Shown here in pieces: positions 24,752 to 34,550 of a stretch of 64,000 nucleotides of DNA; positions within the stretch are counted from its first letter, which is position 1, and the number at the start of each line of letters is the position of its first letter. The notes below the pieces were generated by a model that was given only the letters and a program-made list of their open reading frames with translations, had not been told where the DNA came from and made no database searches. The translations under genes and the position numbers were made by a program. Origin of the DNA: Novosphingobium rosa NBRC 15208 (GTDB lineage Bacteria; Pseudomonadota; Alphaproteobacteria; Sphingomonadales; Sphingomonadaceae); contig NZ_BCZE01000038.1 in NCBI RefSeq assembly GCF_001598555.1, positions 18,681 through 82,680 on the forward strand, read 5' to 3'.

Positions 24752-26241
24752 GCCGGGGGAGGCGTCCAGCCGCCGCCCAAAGCCTTGTAAAGCGCGGTCA
24801 GCGCCACGGCGCGGTCGGTGCGCGCCTCGATCCATTCGGCCTCGCGGTCAAGCCGCGCCTGCTGCGCCACCAGCACCGCGACATAGCCTGTCGCCCCTGC
24901 GCCATAGCGGCGCTCGGAGACATGGGCGGCGATGCGGCTCTGCTCGACACCGGCGCTTGTCGCGGCGAGGCGGATGTCGGCGGTGCGCAAGGCTTCCAGC
25001 GCATCGTCGATCTCATGCCAGGCGCGCAGCACCGTGGCGCGGTAGCGCAGCGCGGCGACCTGCTGTTCCGCCTTGGCGAGTTCGAGCCGCCCGGTCAGGC
25101 GCCCGCCCTGAAAGATCGGCAGCGACAGCACGGGCCCGGCGACGAACTGGCGGGCATTCCACAAGGGCAGATCGGACAGGGCCAGCGACTGCAGGCCGAA
25201 ACTGCCGCTCAGCGAGACGGAAGGGTAGAAATCGGTCCGCGCCACGCCGATCCGCGCGGTGGCGGCATGCAGCGCGGCTTCGGCGGCCTGAATGTCCGGA
25301 CGCTGGCGGGCGAGATCGGAGGGCAGACCGGCGGGAAGGCCGGGCTGTGGTGTATCGCCGGGCCCGGCGGGGGACGCCAGCATGGTATCGAGGCCATGGG
25401 GTTCCAGACCGGCCAGCATGGCCAGGGCATTGCGGGCCTTTGCGGCGTCCCATTCGGCAAGGGGCAGGCGGGCCTCGATCGCGGCCAGTTGCGTGCCCGC
25501 CGTGGCGGCATCGAAGCGGGTGGCCGCACCGCTGTTCAAACGGCGCTCGGCAATATGCTGTCCGGCGAGAATGGTCTGGCGGTTGTCGCGCAGGATGGCG
25601 AGCCGCGCCTCCGCGCCGCGCAGATGCATATAGATGCGCGCGACCTCGGCACTGAGCGAAACCCGCGCCGCATCGCGTGACAGGACCGCCTCTTGCGCAT
25701 CAGCGCGGCTGGCCTCACGGATACGCCGAGCCTTGCCCCACAGGTCAAGCTCCCAACTTGCATCGAAGCCTGCCTGAAACAGGTCGTAATCATTCGATGT
25801 GTCGGTGGGCGATAAGGTGGTGGTGCCGAAGGGATCGGTGCCTCCGGCGGCGGCGGGTGATGGGCTGCCTGCCCCGGTCAGCGCCAGAATGCCCTTGGGG
25901 CTGGCCCTTTCCCGCTGATAGGAGCCGCCGGCCTGAACGCGCGGCAGGCCGGCGGCGCCCGCGATGCGATATTGCGCGCGCGCGCTCTCGATGCGGGCCG
26001 AGGCCTCGGCCAGATCGAGATTGCCTGCCAGGGCGTGCTGCTCAAGCCGATCGAGCACGGGATCACCGAAGGTTCGCCACCATGCGGCGCTGATCGCGCC
26101 TCCGCCCCGCAGCATGGCCTGAGCCGAAGCGTTGGTTGCGGCAGGTGGCGTGAGGGCGGCATGCGGAGCGGCATCGGGGCCGAGCGTGCAGCCGCTCACC
26201 GTCAGCATCAGGGCGGGCGTCAGCATGGCACATAGGCGCAT
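24748..26241 (-). CDS. NodT-family outer-membrane efflux lipoprotein
   Basis: A 497-residue outer-membrane factor. A lipoprotein signal peptide ends in the lipobox LTVSGC (Cys at about 18). The two repeats of the OEP fold are visible, for example WWRTFGDPVLDRLEQHALAGNLDLAEASARIESARAQYR and RPDIQAAEAALHAATARIGVARTDFYPSVSLSGSFG. It forms the exit duct for the EmrB-like pump whose gene overlaps its stop. It is the first gene of the operon and lies 165 bases downstream of an AraC regulator read in the same direction, which may control it. Confidence 0.93.
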   Translation of the reverse strand: MRLCAMLTPALMLTVSGCTLGPDAAPHAALTPPAATNASAQAMLRGGGAISAAWWRTFGDPVLDRLEQHALAGNLDLAEASARIESARAQYRIAGAAGLPRVQAGGSYQRERASPKGILALTGAGSPSPAAAGGTDPFGTTTLSPTDTSNDYDLFQAGFDASWELDLWGKARRIREASRADAQEAVLSRDAARVSLSAEVARIYMHLRGAEARLAILRDNRQTILAGQHIAERRLNSGAATRFDAATAGTQLAAIEARLPLAEWDAAKARNALAMLAGLEPHGLDTMLASPAGPGDTPQPGLPAGLPSDLARQRPDIQAAEAALHAATARIGVARTDFYPSVSLSGSFGLQSLALSDLPLWNARQFVAGPVLSLPIFQGGRLTGRLELAKAEQQVAALRYRATVLRAWHEIDDALEALRTADIRLAATSAGVEQSRIAAHVSERRYGAGATGYVAVLVAQQARLDREAEWIEARTDRAVALTALYKALGGGWTPPPA

Positions 26242-26406
26242 GGCTCAGGTCCGGGCCCGGCCGGCGTGGTCATCGTGGAAGCGAAAGGTCTGGTTTTCCA
26301 GCAGCATGATGGCGAGTCCGTGAGAGTGCGATGCAGCACGCTCTAGACCCGCAATCGCCGCCCGGATCGCGGCATCAAGACAAATTATCGTTCAATTTCG
26401 CCAAAA

Positions 26407-27246
26407 TCAGGCGGGCATGCCGGTGTGCGGCAGATATTTCTCGCTGCGTGTCAGATAGCGGCTTGGCGAGGTGCCAAGGATCTTGCGGAACATGGCGATG
26501 AAGGCGCTGGGGCTCTCATAGCCCAGATCGAAGGCGATATGCTGCACGCTGACCCCGCGCGCGAGCCGCTCAAGCGCCTGCATGATCTGGAACTGCTGGC
26601 GCCAGCGAATGAAGGACATGCCGGTTTCGCTCAGCACAAGGCGCGACAGGCTGCGTTCGCTCATGCCGATGCGCTGCGCCCAACTGCCGGGTCCGGCGCG
26701 ATCCGCTGGATCGGCGGCCCAGCCGTCGATGATCCGGCGCAGGCGGTTGTCGTCCGGCATCGACAGATGCAGTCGCTCCACAGGCGCGACAGCCAGTTCG
26801 TTGAGCATGGTCTGGATCAGCGGCGCGGGCGGTCCAGTCTCATCATAGAGCGGCGGCAGATGGGACACGGCCCGGATCAACTCGCGCAGCAGCGGCGAGA
26901 TCGCCAGCGTGCAGCATTGCCGGGGCAGGGCGCCGATCAGCGAGGCGTCCATGAAGACCAGATATATCTCGACATCGCCCATGCAATGCATGTCGTGAAC
27001 CTTGCCCGGCGGAATCCACAAGGCGTTTTGCGAAGGCACCAGCCACAGCCCGCTGGCCACCTCGCAGGTGATCAGCCCCTTGACCGAGAGCAGCAACTGG
27101 GCGCGGCGATGCGCGTGAGGAGGTTTTTCCCAGCCATGGGTGATGACCATGGCCGAGAGAGGGCGTTCCAGATTGTAATCCTCGAAGGCGGTTTCCGGGT
27201 CGATGCTCTGGGTGGTGATGAGGCCTGGGTCGGCTTGGTTGGTCAT
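26407..27246 (-). CDS. AraC-family transcriptional regulator with N-terminal cupin
   Basis: A 279-residue regulator. The N-terminal cupin-type sensing domain is seen as HGWEKPPHAHRRAQLLLSVKGL and LWIPPGKVHDMHCMGDVEIYLVFM. The C-terminal helix-turn-helix pair is RAGPGSWAQRIGMSERSLSRLVLSETGMSF and GVSVQHIAFDLGYESPSAFIAMFRKILGTSPSRYL. The start is the ATG at 27244-27246 (MTNQADPGLIT). The same reading frame stays open far upstream across the receptor gene at 27520-29715, but that is antisense and not part of this protein. It lies between the efflux operon (same direction) and the siderophore-type receptor (divergent); either could be its target. Confidence 0.92.
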   Translation of the reverse strand: MTNQADPGLITTQSIDPETAFEDYNLERPLSAMVITHGWEKPPHAHRRAQLLLSVKGLITCEVASGLWLVPSQNALWIPPGKVHDMHCMGDVEIYLVFMDASLIGALPRQCCTLAISPLLRELIRAVSHLPPLYDETGPPAPLIQTMLNELAVAPVERLHLSMPDDNRLRRIIDGWAADPADRAGPGSWAQRIGMSERSLSRLVLSETGMSFIRWRQQFQIMQALERLARGVSVQHIAFDLGYESPSAFIAMFRKILGTSPSRYLTRSEKYLPHTGMPA

Positions 27247-27431
27247 GGGTGCTTCGTCGATCGTATCGTCTGGGGCCTGGCAATATGGTCCATGGTAGGT
27301 CTGTGGCGGGAAGGCCGACAAGGCCCAAATTGACGCCGATCCTCGACGCGGCTTTTGCGGGGGGCGAAATCGCCATTCCGCGCGCGGCATCACTGGTTCA
27401 GCGGATGCCGCATAGCAAAACCATAAAGGAT

Positions 27432-27450
27432 ATTGCAAGCCATTATCAAT
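27432..27450. promoter_or_regulatory. Possible Fur-like box upstream of the siderophore-type receptor
   Basis: ATTGCAAGCCATTATCAAT is an AT-rich imperfect palindrome 70 bases upstream of the receptor start in otherwise GC-rich DNA. Its ends (ATTG...CAAT) are complementary and the right half resembles a Fur half-site. Weak support. Confidence 0.3.
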
Positions 27451-27519
27451 AGCGATAGCCGCACCCCAACGTCGCTCGATCGCGGCGTCGATTGATATGA
27501 CGAACAGCGGGGAACGACA

Positions 27520-29715
27520 TTGACAACCAAATTCAAGCTCTGCCTGAGCGTGGCGCTCGTGGCATGTGCAACGCCGGGTTGGGTGCATGCCGCCGATGCG
27601 CCTGCACCCGCCGCGCCATCGCCTGCTGAAAAGGGCGCGCCGGCCAGCGAGGACGAAACGGGCATCGTCGTCAGCGGTAAATATACGATCCCCAACAAGA
27701 TCAACACCGCCACCGGCCTTGGCCTCACCATCCGCGAGACGCCCCAGTCGGTCAGCATCGTGACCGCGCAGCGCATCCTCGACCAGAATCTCATCAGCGT
27801 GAAGGACGTGGTCGAGAACGGCATCGGTGTGGTCGTCAAGGAAACGGATGACGTCCGCAACGCCTTCTACGCGCGCGGTTTTCAGATCCAGAACACCCAG
27901 ATCGACGGCGTGCCGACCGCTTGGGTGCTGGGCGGCGACCGGGGCGAGACCATCGCCGACGTGTCGATTTACGATCGCGTCGAGATCGTGCGCGGCGCCA
28001 CCGGCCTGCTGAGCGGCGTGGGCGATCCTTCCGCCTCGATCAACTTCGTGCGCAAGCACGCCGACAAGACGGAATGGGGCGGTTACGCCAACGCCGCATA
28101 CGGCAGCTGGGACACCTGGCGCCTGTCGGGCGATGTCGGCGGCAAACTCGACGCCGACGGGCGCGTACGCGTGCGCGGCGTGGCCCGCTATGAACAGGGC
28201 AAGGGCTTCACCGATTTCTACCGGAACAAGAAGCTCGTGCTGTACGGCGTCGCCGATGCGGACATCACGCCGGACACGCTGCTGCGCGTGGGCTTCAGCC
28301 ATCAGAAGAACACGCCGCACGGCGTCTTCTGGGGCAGCCTGCCGACCTTCTACAGCGACAACACCGTCGCCAAATGGGACCGCTCGAAGACGACCACCCA
28401 GCCGTGGACGACCTGGCAGACGGTCAATCAGTCGCTCTTCGCCACGCTCAGCCATGATTTCGGCAATGGCTGGAGCCTGACCGGCAATTACAACCGCAAC
28501 CGCAACACCCAGTTCACGCAGATCCTGTATCTCTCGGGCAAGGTGGACAAGACGACCGGCCTCGGCCTCGCCAGCAACCCCTATTCGGCCTATGGCGAGA
28601 GCATCCAGAACAGCTACGATGCGCAGTTGAAGGGCAAGCTGACCGTCTTTGGCCGCGACCATGAAGTGGTGCTGGGCTATCTGAACAGCGTCATCAACCG
28701 CCAGACCGATTCCTACACGCCGCTCGGCGGCTATCCGCCGGCGGGGAACTTCCTGACGTGGAACGCCGATTCCTATCCGAACGCCGGCTTCTCGACGACG
28801 CCGAACGTGGGCGTGGAAAAGCAGCGGATCAAGCAGATCGGCTATTATGGCGCGTTGCGCATCAATGTGGCGGATTGGCTGAAGGTGATCGGCGGCGGGC
28901 GTCTCGCCTCGTGGCGGCAGACTGGCGTGGCTTATGGCACGGTCAGCAATTACGGCAACAAGGACGTCTTCATTCCCTATGCCGGTGTGCTGGCGGACCT
29001 GGCGCACAACCATCGCCTGTATGCCAGCTACACCACCATCTATCAGCCGCAGAACCTGCGCGACAGGAACTACAATCAGCTCAACCCGGTCACCGGCAAG
29101 TCCTATGAGGTCGGCGTGAAGAGCGCCTTCTTCAACGAGGCGTTGCAGACCTCGGCCGCCCTGTTCCGCATCGAGCAGGACAATCTCGGGCAGGTCGATG
29201 GCGCGCAGATCGCCATTCCGGGCGTCACGCCGACCCAGCTGTACCAGCCCTATGTCGGCGCGCGCGGCGTGGTGAGCGAAGGCTTCGAGCTTGAGGCGAC
29301 GGGCAGTCCGCTGCCGAACTGGAACCTGAACGCCGGTTACAGCCTGTTTCGCGCCAAGACGGCCGCCGGGCTCGATGCCAACGCCGATCAGCCGCGCAGC
29401 GTGTTCAAGGTCTTCTCGACCTATACGATCCCGACCCTCCTGAAGGGCTTCACCTTCGGCGGCGGTGTGAACTATCGCAGCTCGGGCTACACGAACGGCA
29501 CGATCACCGGCACCACCACGGCGTTCCGTTTCCAGCAGGATGGCTTCGCGCTCGTCAGCCTGATGATGCGCCTTAACCTCACGGACCGGGCGAGCCTGCA
29601 GGCGAATATCGATAATTTGCTGGACAAGACCTATTACAGCCAGATCGGCTCGTTCAGCCAATATCGTTATGGCGAGCCGCGCAACTTCACGGTGAGCGCG
29701 AACTACCGCTTCTGA
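27520..29715 (+). CDS. TonB-dependent siderophore-type receptor
   Basis: A 731-residue receptor. The signal peptide is KLCLSVALVACATPGWVHAADA, followed by the plug with the siderophore-receptor signature LTIRETPQSVSIVTAQRILDQ, AFYARGFQIQNTQIDGVPTAW and DRVEIVRGATGLLSGVGDPSASINFVRK. These match the FhuE/FpvA class. The barrel ends RYGEPRNFTVSANYRF, with the terminal Phe. There is no STN domain after the signal peptide. The start is TTG at 27520-27522, with GGGGAA 5 bases upstream; no in-frame ATG is available. It is divergent from the AraC regulator. Iron-siderophore import is likely by family; the specific siderophore is unknown. Confidence 0.93.
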   Translation: MTTKFKLCLSVALVACATPGWVHAADAPAPAAPSPAEKGAPASEDETGIVVSGKYTIPNKINTATGLGLTIRETPQSVSIVTAQRILDQNLISVKDVVENGIGVVVKETDDVRNAFYARGFQIQNTQIDGVPTAWVLGGDRGETIADVSIYDRVEIVRGATGLLSGVGDPSASINFVRKHADKTEWGGYANAAYGSWDTWRLSGDVGGKLDADGRVRVRGVARYEQGKGFTDFYRNKKLVLYGVADADITPDTLLRVGFSHQKNTPHGVFWGSLPTFYSDNTVAKWDRSKTTTQPWTTWQTVNQSLFATLSHDFGNGWSLTGNYNRNRNTQFTQILYLSGKVDKTTGLGLASNPYSAYGESIQNSYDAQLKGKLTVFGRDHEVVLGYLNSVINRQTDSYTPLGGYPPAGNFLTWNADSYPNAGFSTTPNVGVEKQRIKQIGYYGALRINVADWLKVIGGGRLASWRQTGVAYGTVSNYGNKDVFIPYAGVLADLAHNHRLYASYTTIYQPQNLRDRNYNQLNPVTGKSYEVGVKSAFFNEALQTSAALFRIEQDNLGQVDGAQIAIPGVTPTQLYQPYVGARGVVSEGFELEATGSPLPNWNLNAGYSLFRAKTAAGLDANADQPRSVFKVFSTYTIPTLLKGFTFGGGVNYRSSGYTNGTITGTTTAFRFQQDGFALVSLMMRLNLTDRASLQANIDNLLDKTYYSQIGSFSQYRYGEPRNFTVSANYRF

Positions 29716-29955
29716 TCCGGCAATGTCGGATCCGGTCATGCCGATGGCGTCGAGGGGCGGGTGGCGACACCTGCCCCTTTTCGCTGTCCCGCTGATCTTC
29801 GATCACTGAGTGCGATTTGACGCATTTTTCGACTCGGCGCCCCACGCTTTGCGATCGCAACGGGCTCCGGTTGATGCCATGAACGACCGGCATTGTAACG
29901 AGGGACGCTGGACCCGCAAAGGCCGGCTTTTCAGCGAGATCAGGCGTTAAGTCCC

Positions 29956-31365
29956 TCACTTGAGCCCGCCCCCAAGCGCTCCATAAAGCGCGATGGCGGC
30001 CGCCAATTGATCCTTTCGCAGGGCCAGCAAGGTCTGCTGGGCGCTATAGGCGCTGCGCTGGGCATCGAGCAGTTCAAGGCGGCTGTCGACCCCCGCCGTA
30101 TAGCGCAGACGGGACAGCTCCGCCCGGCGGTCGGCGGTGCTGACAGACTGCAGCTGGGCCGCCATCTGCGCGCCATAGGTTGCCTGAGCCGCCAGCCCGT
30201 CGGCCACGTCGCGGAAGGCTGACTGGATGGCCTTTTCGTAAGCGGCGACAGCCTGCGATTTGCGCACATCGGCCAGCCGCAGTGAACCGCGCAACTGCCC
30301 GCCCTGGAAGATCGGCACTGTCAGCGCAGGCGCGAAGGACCAGTTGCGGCTGGCGCCGGTGAACAGCGTGTCGAGCGCGAGGCTGCTGCCGCCAAAGGCG
30401 CCGGTCAGCGTCAGGCGCGGGAAGAAGGCCGCCCTCGCCGCGCCGACATCGGCATTGGCGGCGCGCAGCGTGTGTTCGGCCTGCACGATGTCGGGGCGCC
30501 GCTCCAGCAGGCTGGAAGGCAGACCGGCATCGAGCCGGGTGACGATGGGCTGTTGCATCAACCGGGCAGGGGCGGGCGGATCGCCCGGCAGACTGTGGCC
30601 CACGGCGAGGGTTAGAGCATTGTTTGCCTGAGCGATTTCCCGCTCGCGCTGCTGCAGGTCGGCCTCGGCCTGGCGGACCAGCCCCTCGGCCTGTGCCACC
30701 TCAAGGCCGCTGCTTTGCCCGGCATCGCGCAGGCGGCGGGTGAGATCGAGCGATTGGTGCCAGTCGGCCAGTGTCGAGCGGGTCAGCTCCTCCTGCTCTG
30801 CGGCCAGTTGGCGTGCCAGCCAGGCATTGGCAACCGTGGTGATGACGGTGATGCGGCTTGCCCGCGCACCTTCTGCCGTCGCCAGATAGCGTTCGAAGGC
30901 GGCCTGACTTTGCGATTTCAGACGGCCGAACAGATCCAGCTCAAAGGCGCTGAGCGCCACCTGCCCATTCCACTGGCCATATTCAAAGCCGCTTGCGCCG
31001 ACGCCGTCAGACAGCCCGACCCCCGCCCCGGCGACCGAGGAAGGGATGCGCTGGCGGGTATAGCTGCCCTGCGCGGAAAGCTGAGGCAGACGAGCGGCAT
31101 CGGTGACGCGGAACTGGGCGCGGGCGGCCTGGGCCTCCATCACGGCGATGCGCAGGTCGCGGTTGTCGTCCAGCGCCAGCGCGATCAGCGCGCGCAACTG
31201 TGGATCGCCCAGCATGGCCTGCCAGCCCAGATCCTCGGCTTTGGGCGCATCGGTCGCACGGGTTTGAGGATAGGCCGGGGCCACCGGCAGGGCGGGGCGC
31301 TCCAGATGCGGGTTCATCGAACATCCGGCCAGCGCCAGCAGGGGGAAGATCGTCAATCGGCGCAT
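29956..31365 (-). CDS. NodT-family outer-membrane channel of an RND pump
   Basis: A 469-residue outer-membrane lipoprotein. The signal peptide ends in LALAGC (Cys at about 15). Two OEP repeats are visible: LGWQAMLGDPQLRALIALALDDNRDLRIAVMEAQAARAQFR and RPDIVQAEHTLRAANADVGAARAAFFPRLTLTGAFGG. Its ATG is 3 bases after the RND pump stop, and the ribosome-binding site AAGGAGG lies within the end of the pump gene, so it is the third gene of the adaptor-pump-channel operon. It should act as the TolC-like exit duct. Confidence 0.94.
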   Translation of the reverse strand: MRRLTIFPLLALAGCSMNPHLERPALPVAPAYPQTRATDAPKAEDLGWQAMLGDPQLRALIALALDDNRDLRIAVMEAQAARAQFRVTDAARLPQLSAQGSYTRQRIPSSVAGAGVGLSDGVGASGFEYGQWNGQVALSAFELDLFGRLKSQSQAAFERYLATAEGARASRITVITTVANAWLARQLAAEQEELTRSTLADWHQSLDLTRRLRDAGQSSGLEVAQAEGLVRQAEADLQQREREIAQANNALTLAVGHSLPGDPPAPARLMQQPIVTRLDAGLPSSLLERRPDIVQAEHTLRAANADVGAARAAFFPRLTLTGAFGGSSLALDTLFTGASRNWSFAPALTVPIFQGGQLRGSLRLADVRKSQAVAAYEKAIQSAFRDVADGLAAQATYGAQMAAQLQSVSTADRRAELSRLRYTAGVDSRLELLDAQRSAYSAQQTLLALRKDQLAAAIALYGALGGGLK

Positions 31366-31368
31366 GGC

Positions 31369-34300
31369 TCAGGCCTCCTTTTGCGCGGCCACGGGTTTGG
31401 CGGTGCGGCCCAGTTTTTCGGCCAGTTTCTCGGACAGGCCGAGCACCACCACGAAGAACACCGGCACCAGAAACACCGCCAGCGCCGTGCCCGAGATCAT
31501 GCCGCCGAACACGCCGGTGCCGATGGCATGCTGGGTTTCGGCGCTGGCTCCACCGGCGATCATCAGCGGCACCACGCCCAGGGTGAAGGCCAGGCTGGTC
31601 ATCACGATGGGGCGCAGGCGCACGCGGGCGGCGGCAATGGCCGCCTCGACCAGCCCCATGCCCGCTTCGCGATATTGCTTGGCGAATTCCACGATCAGGA
31701 TGGCGTTCTTGGCCGACAGGCCGATGATGGTGATCAGCCCCACCTTGAAGAACACATCATTGGCCATGCCGCGCAGCAACACCGCAGCCACCGCGCCGAT
31801 CAGCCCCAGCGGCACCACCAGCATCACCGAAAGCGGGATCGCCCAGCTTTCATAGAGCGCCGCCAGCACCAGAAACACCACCGCCATCGACAGGGCCAGC
31901 AGCATCGGCGCCTGAGCCGCCGACTGGTTTTCCTGCAGCGACTGGCCGGTCCATTCCACCGCAAAGCCGCGCGGCAGTCTGGCGGCCAGCGTCTCCATCT
32001 CGCGCATGGCATCGCCGCTCGACACGCCCGGCGCGGCCGATCCCGCGATGCGGACCGAGGCATAGCCATTGTAACGCACCAGTTGCAGTGGGGTCTGCCC
32101 CCATTTGGGCGTCACCACTTCGGCAAGCGGCACCATCCCGCCGGAGGCATTGCGCAGATTGAGGCGCAACAAGGCGCCCAGCTGCATGCGGTTGGCGGCA
32201 TCGGCCTGCACGATCACCTGCTGCATCCGGCCCTTGTTCGGGAACTCGTTGACATAGGTGGAGCCCATCGCCGCCGACAGCGTGTCGCTGATCTGGGAGA
32301 ATGGCACGCCCAGAGCCTGCGCTTTCTGCCGGTCGATATCGAGGCGGATGCTGCTGCCCGCAGGCAGACCATCGGGATAGACGCCCGCCAGCTTGCTGCT
32401 CTGCGCGGCCATGGCCAGAAGCTGATATTGCGCCGCCACCAGAGCATCCTGCCCTTGTCCGCCGCGATCTTCCAGGCGCAGGGCAAAACCGCCCGAATTG
32501 CCCAACTCGTCGATGGCGGGGGGCATCAGGCTCATCACCACGCCTTCCTTCACCGCGGAGAGCGCCTGCGTCGCGCGGGCGATCTCGTCGGCGATGGTGG
32601 CGCCGTGCCGCTGGCTCCAGTCGCGCAGCACGGTGAAGGCCATGGCGGCATTGGGGCCCGAGCCCGAAAAGCCGAAGCCCATCACGGCCTCATTGGTCTC
32701 GATCCCCGGCCTTTGCGCGACATGGCGCTCAAGCACCTTCATCGCCGCGGAGGTGCGGGCGGCGGTGGCATCGGCTGGAAGCTGGAAGCTGGTGATGAAA
32801 TAGCCCTGATCCTCCTCGGGCAGGAAGGCGGAGGGCAGGTTGGCATAGGCCACGCCCAGCAGGCCGACCATGGCGGCAAAGACCAGCATCGCCCGCCCGC
32901 CGCGCCGCAGCAGCACGCCGACCCAGCGCTCATAGCCGCCGGTCAGCGCCTCGAAACCGCGATCGAAAGCGGCGAAGAAGCGGTTCTTTGCGGCATGGCC
33001 CGACACCGGCTTCAGCAAGGTGGCGCACAGCGCAGGCGTCAGCGACAGGGCCAGAAAGGCCGAGAACAGGATCGACACCGCCATGGACAGCGTGAACTGG
33101 CGATAGATCGCCCCCACCGATCCGCTGGCCAGCGCCATGGGCAGGAACACCGCCACCAGCACCAGCGTGATGCCGATCACCGCGCCGGTGATCTCCTTCA
33201 TCGCCTTTTGCGTCGCCTCGCGCGGGGCGAGGCCTTCCTCGACCATCAGCCGCTCGACATTCTCGACGACCACGATGGCATCGTCGACGATGATGCCGAT
33301 CGCCAGCACCATGCCGAACATGGTCAGCACATTGATCGAGAAGCCCGTCACCCACATTACGCCCAGCGTGCCCAGCAAGGCGATGGGCGCGACGATGGCG
33401 GGGATCAGCGTGTAGCGGATGTTCTGCAGAAACAGATACATCACCAGAAACACCAGCACTATCGCCTCGACCAGCGTATGGACGACCTTCTCGATGGAGA
33501 CGGTGACGAAGGGGGCGGTGGTGAAGGGCACGCGCCACTCCATGCCCGGCGGCATGGCGCGGGCCAGATCCTTCATGCGCGCCTCGACGGCATTGGCCGT
33601 CGCCACGGCATTGGCGCCGGGCGCCAGCTGCACGCCGATGGCGCCCACGCCGCGTCCGTTCTCACGCGTGGACATGGCATAGCTTTGCGCCCCCAGTTCC
33701 ACCCGGGCGACATCGCCCAAGGTGACCGAGGCGCCATCGGTGTTGGCCTTCAGCACGATGCACGCGAATTCCTCCACGCTTTTGAGCTGCCCATCGACGG
33801 TCAGCGGCACCTGCACCTGCTGCCCCGGCGCGGCAGGTTCTCCGCCCAGAGCGCCCGGCGCAATCTGGATGTTCTGCGCGGCGATGGCGCCGGTCACATC
33901 CGACATCGACAGGCCATAGGAGATCAGCTTTTCCGGCTGCACCCAGATGCGCATCGCCCGCTCGGCGCCGAAGTTCTGCACCTTGCCCACGCCGGGCACG
34001 CGCTTGATTTCCTCCACCACATTGCGGGTGAGGTAGTCACTCAAGGTCACCTCGTCATAGCGCCCGTCGGGCGAGGCCAGACTGACCATCATCAGAAAGC
34101 CCGAGGCTGCCGATTCCACCGTCACGCCGGTCTGCCGCACCATCTGGGGCAGGCGCGGCTCGATGGTTTTCAGGCGGTTCTGCACATCGACCTGCGCCAT
34201 GTCGGGATCGGTGCCCGGCTTGAAGGTGGCGGTGATGCTGGCCTCGCCCGAGGTATCGGTCGAGCTCTCGAAATAGAGCAGGTTCTTGACGCTGGAGAGC

Positions 34301-34503
34301 TCGCGCTCGATCAGCGCCACCACGCTGTCATTCATGGTGCGCGGCGTGGCGCCCGGATAGCTGGCCGAAATCGACACCGAGGGCGGCGCCACGGTGGGAA
34401 AGCGCGCCACGGGCAGCTGCGGCAGGGCGATCAGCCCCGCCAGCACGATGGCGATGGCGATCACCCAGGCAAAGACCGGGCGGTTGATGAAGAACTGGGG
34501 CAT
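31369..34503 (-). CDS. RND multidrug efflux pump, HAE1 family
   Basis: A 1044-residue inner-membrane pump, the usual HAE1 (AcrB/MexB) length. It begins MPQFFINRPVFAWVIAIAIVLAGLIAL and shows the conserved SVSISASYPGA(T)P, FGMVLAIGIIVDDAIVVVENVERLM (TM4 with the proton-relay Asp pair), and QSSKLAGVYPDGLP-type periplasmic segments. The second half has FKVGLITIIGLSAKNAILIVEFAK with the relay Lys. It captures drugs from the periplasm and drives them out with the adaptor and NodT channel of the same operon. The ATG at 34501-34503 is the family start; the frame upstream of it overlaps the adaptor gene and is not coding. Confidence 0.95.
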   Translation of the reverse strand: MPQFFINRPVFAWVIAIAIVLAGLIALPQLPVARFPTVAPPSVSISASYPGATPRTMNDSVVALIERELSSVKNLLYFESSTDTSGEASITATFKPGTDPDMAQVDVQNRLKTIEPRLPQMVRQTGVTVESAASGFLMMVSLASPDGRYDEVTLSDYLTRNVVEEIKRVPGVGKVQNFGAERAMRIWVQPEKLISYGLSMSDVTGAIAAQNIQIAPGALGGEPAAPGQQVQVPLTVDGQLKSVEEFACIVLKANTDGASVTLGDVARVELGAQSYAMSTRENGRGVGAIGVQLAPGANAVATANAVEARMKDLARAMPPGMEWRVPFTTAPFVTVSIEKVVHTLVEAIVLVFLVMYLFLQNIRYTLIPAIVAPIALLGTLGVMWVTGFSINVLTMFGMVLAIGIIVDDAIVVVENVERLMVEEGLAPREATQKAMKEITGAVIGITLVLVAVFLPMALASGSVGAIYRQFTLSMAVSILFSAFLALSLTPALCATLLKPVSGHAAKNRFFAAFDRGFEALTGGYERWVGVLLRRGGRAMLVFAAMVGLLGVAYANLPSAFLPEEDQGYFITSFQLPADATAARTSAAMKVLERHVAQRPGIETNEAVMGFGFSGSGPNAAMAFTVLRDWSQRHGATIADEIARATQALSAVKEGVVMSLMPPAIDELGNSGGFALRLEDRGGQGQDALVAAQYQLLAMAAQSSKLAGVYPDGLPAGSSIRLDIDRQKAQALGVPFSQISDTLSAAMGSTYVNEFPNKGRMQQVIVQADAANRMQLGALLRLNLRNASGGMVPLAEVVTPKWGQTPLQLVRYNGYASVRIAGSAAPGVSSGDAMREMETLAARLPRGFAVEWTGQSLQENQSAAQAPMLLALSMAVVFLVLAALYESWAIPLSVMLVVPLGLIGAVAAVLLRGMANDVFFKVGLITIIGLSAKNAILIVEFAKQYREAGMGLVEAAIAAARVRLRPIVMTSLAFTLGVVPLMIAGGASAETQHAIGTGVFGGMISGTALAVFLVPVFFVVVLGLSEKLAEKLGRTAKPVAAQKEA

Positions 34504-34550
34504 GGAACCGGGCCTTTGCGAGCAGGGGCTTGGGCAGGGTGGAGAGGGTT

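Noticed and set aside
29714..29732. GATCCG-N7-CGGATC as a terminator of the siderophore receptor gene
   Set aside because: The stem is only 6 bp, overlaps the stop codon and has no T-run; not strong enough to list.
27247..29739. N-terminal 830-codon extension of the AraC gene on the minus strand
   Set aside because: It is antisense to the siderophore receptor at 27520-29715 and has no domain. The AraC protein starts at 27246 with a normal N-terminus.
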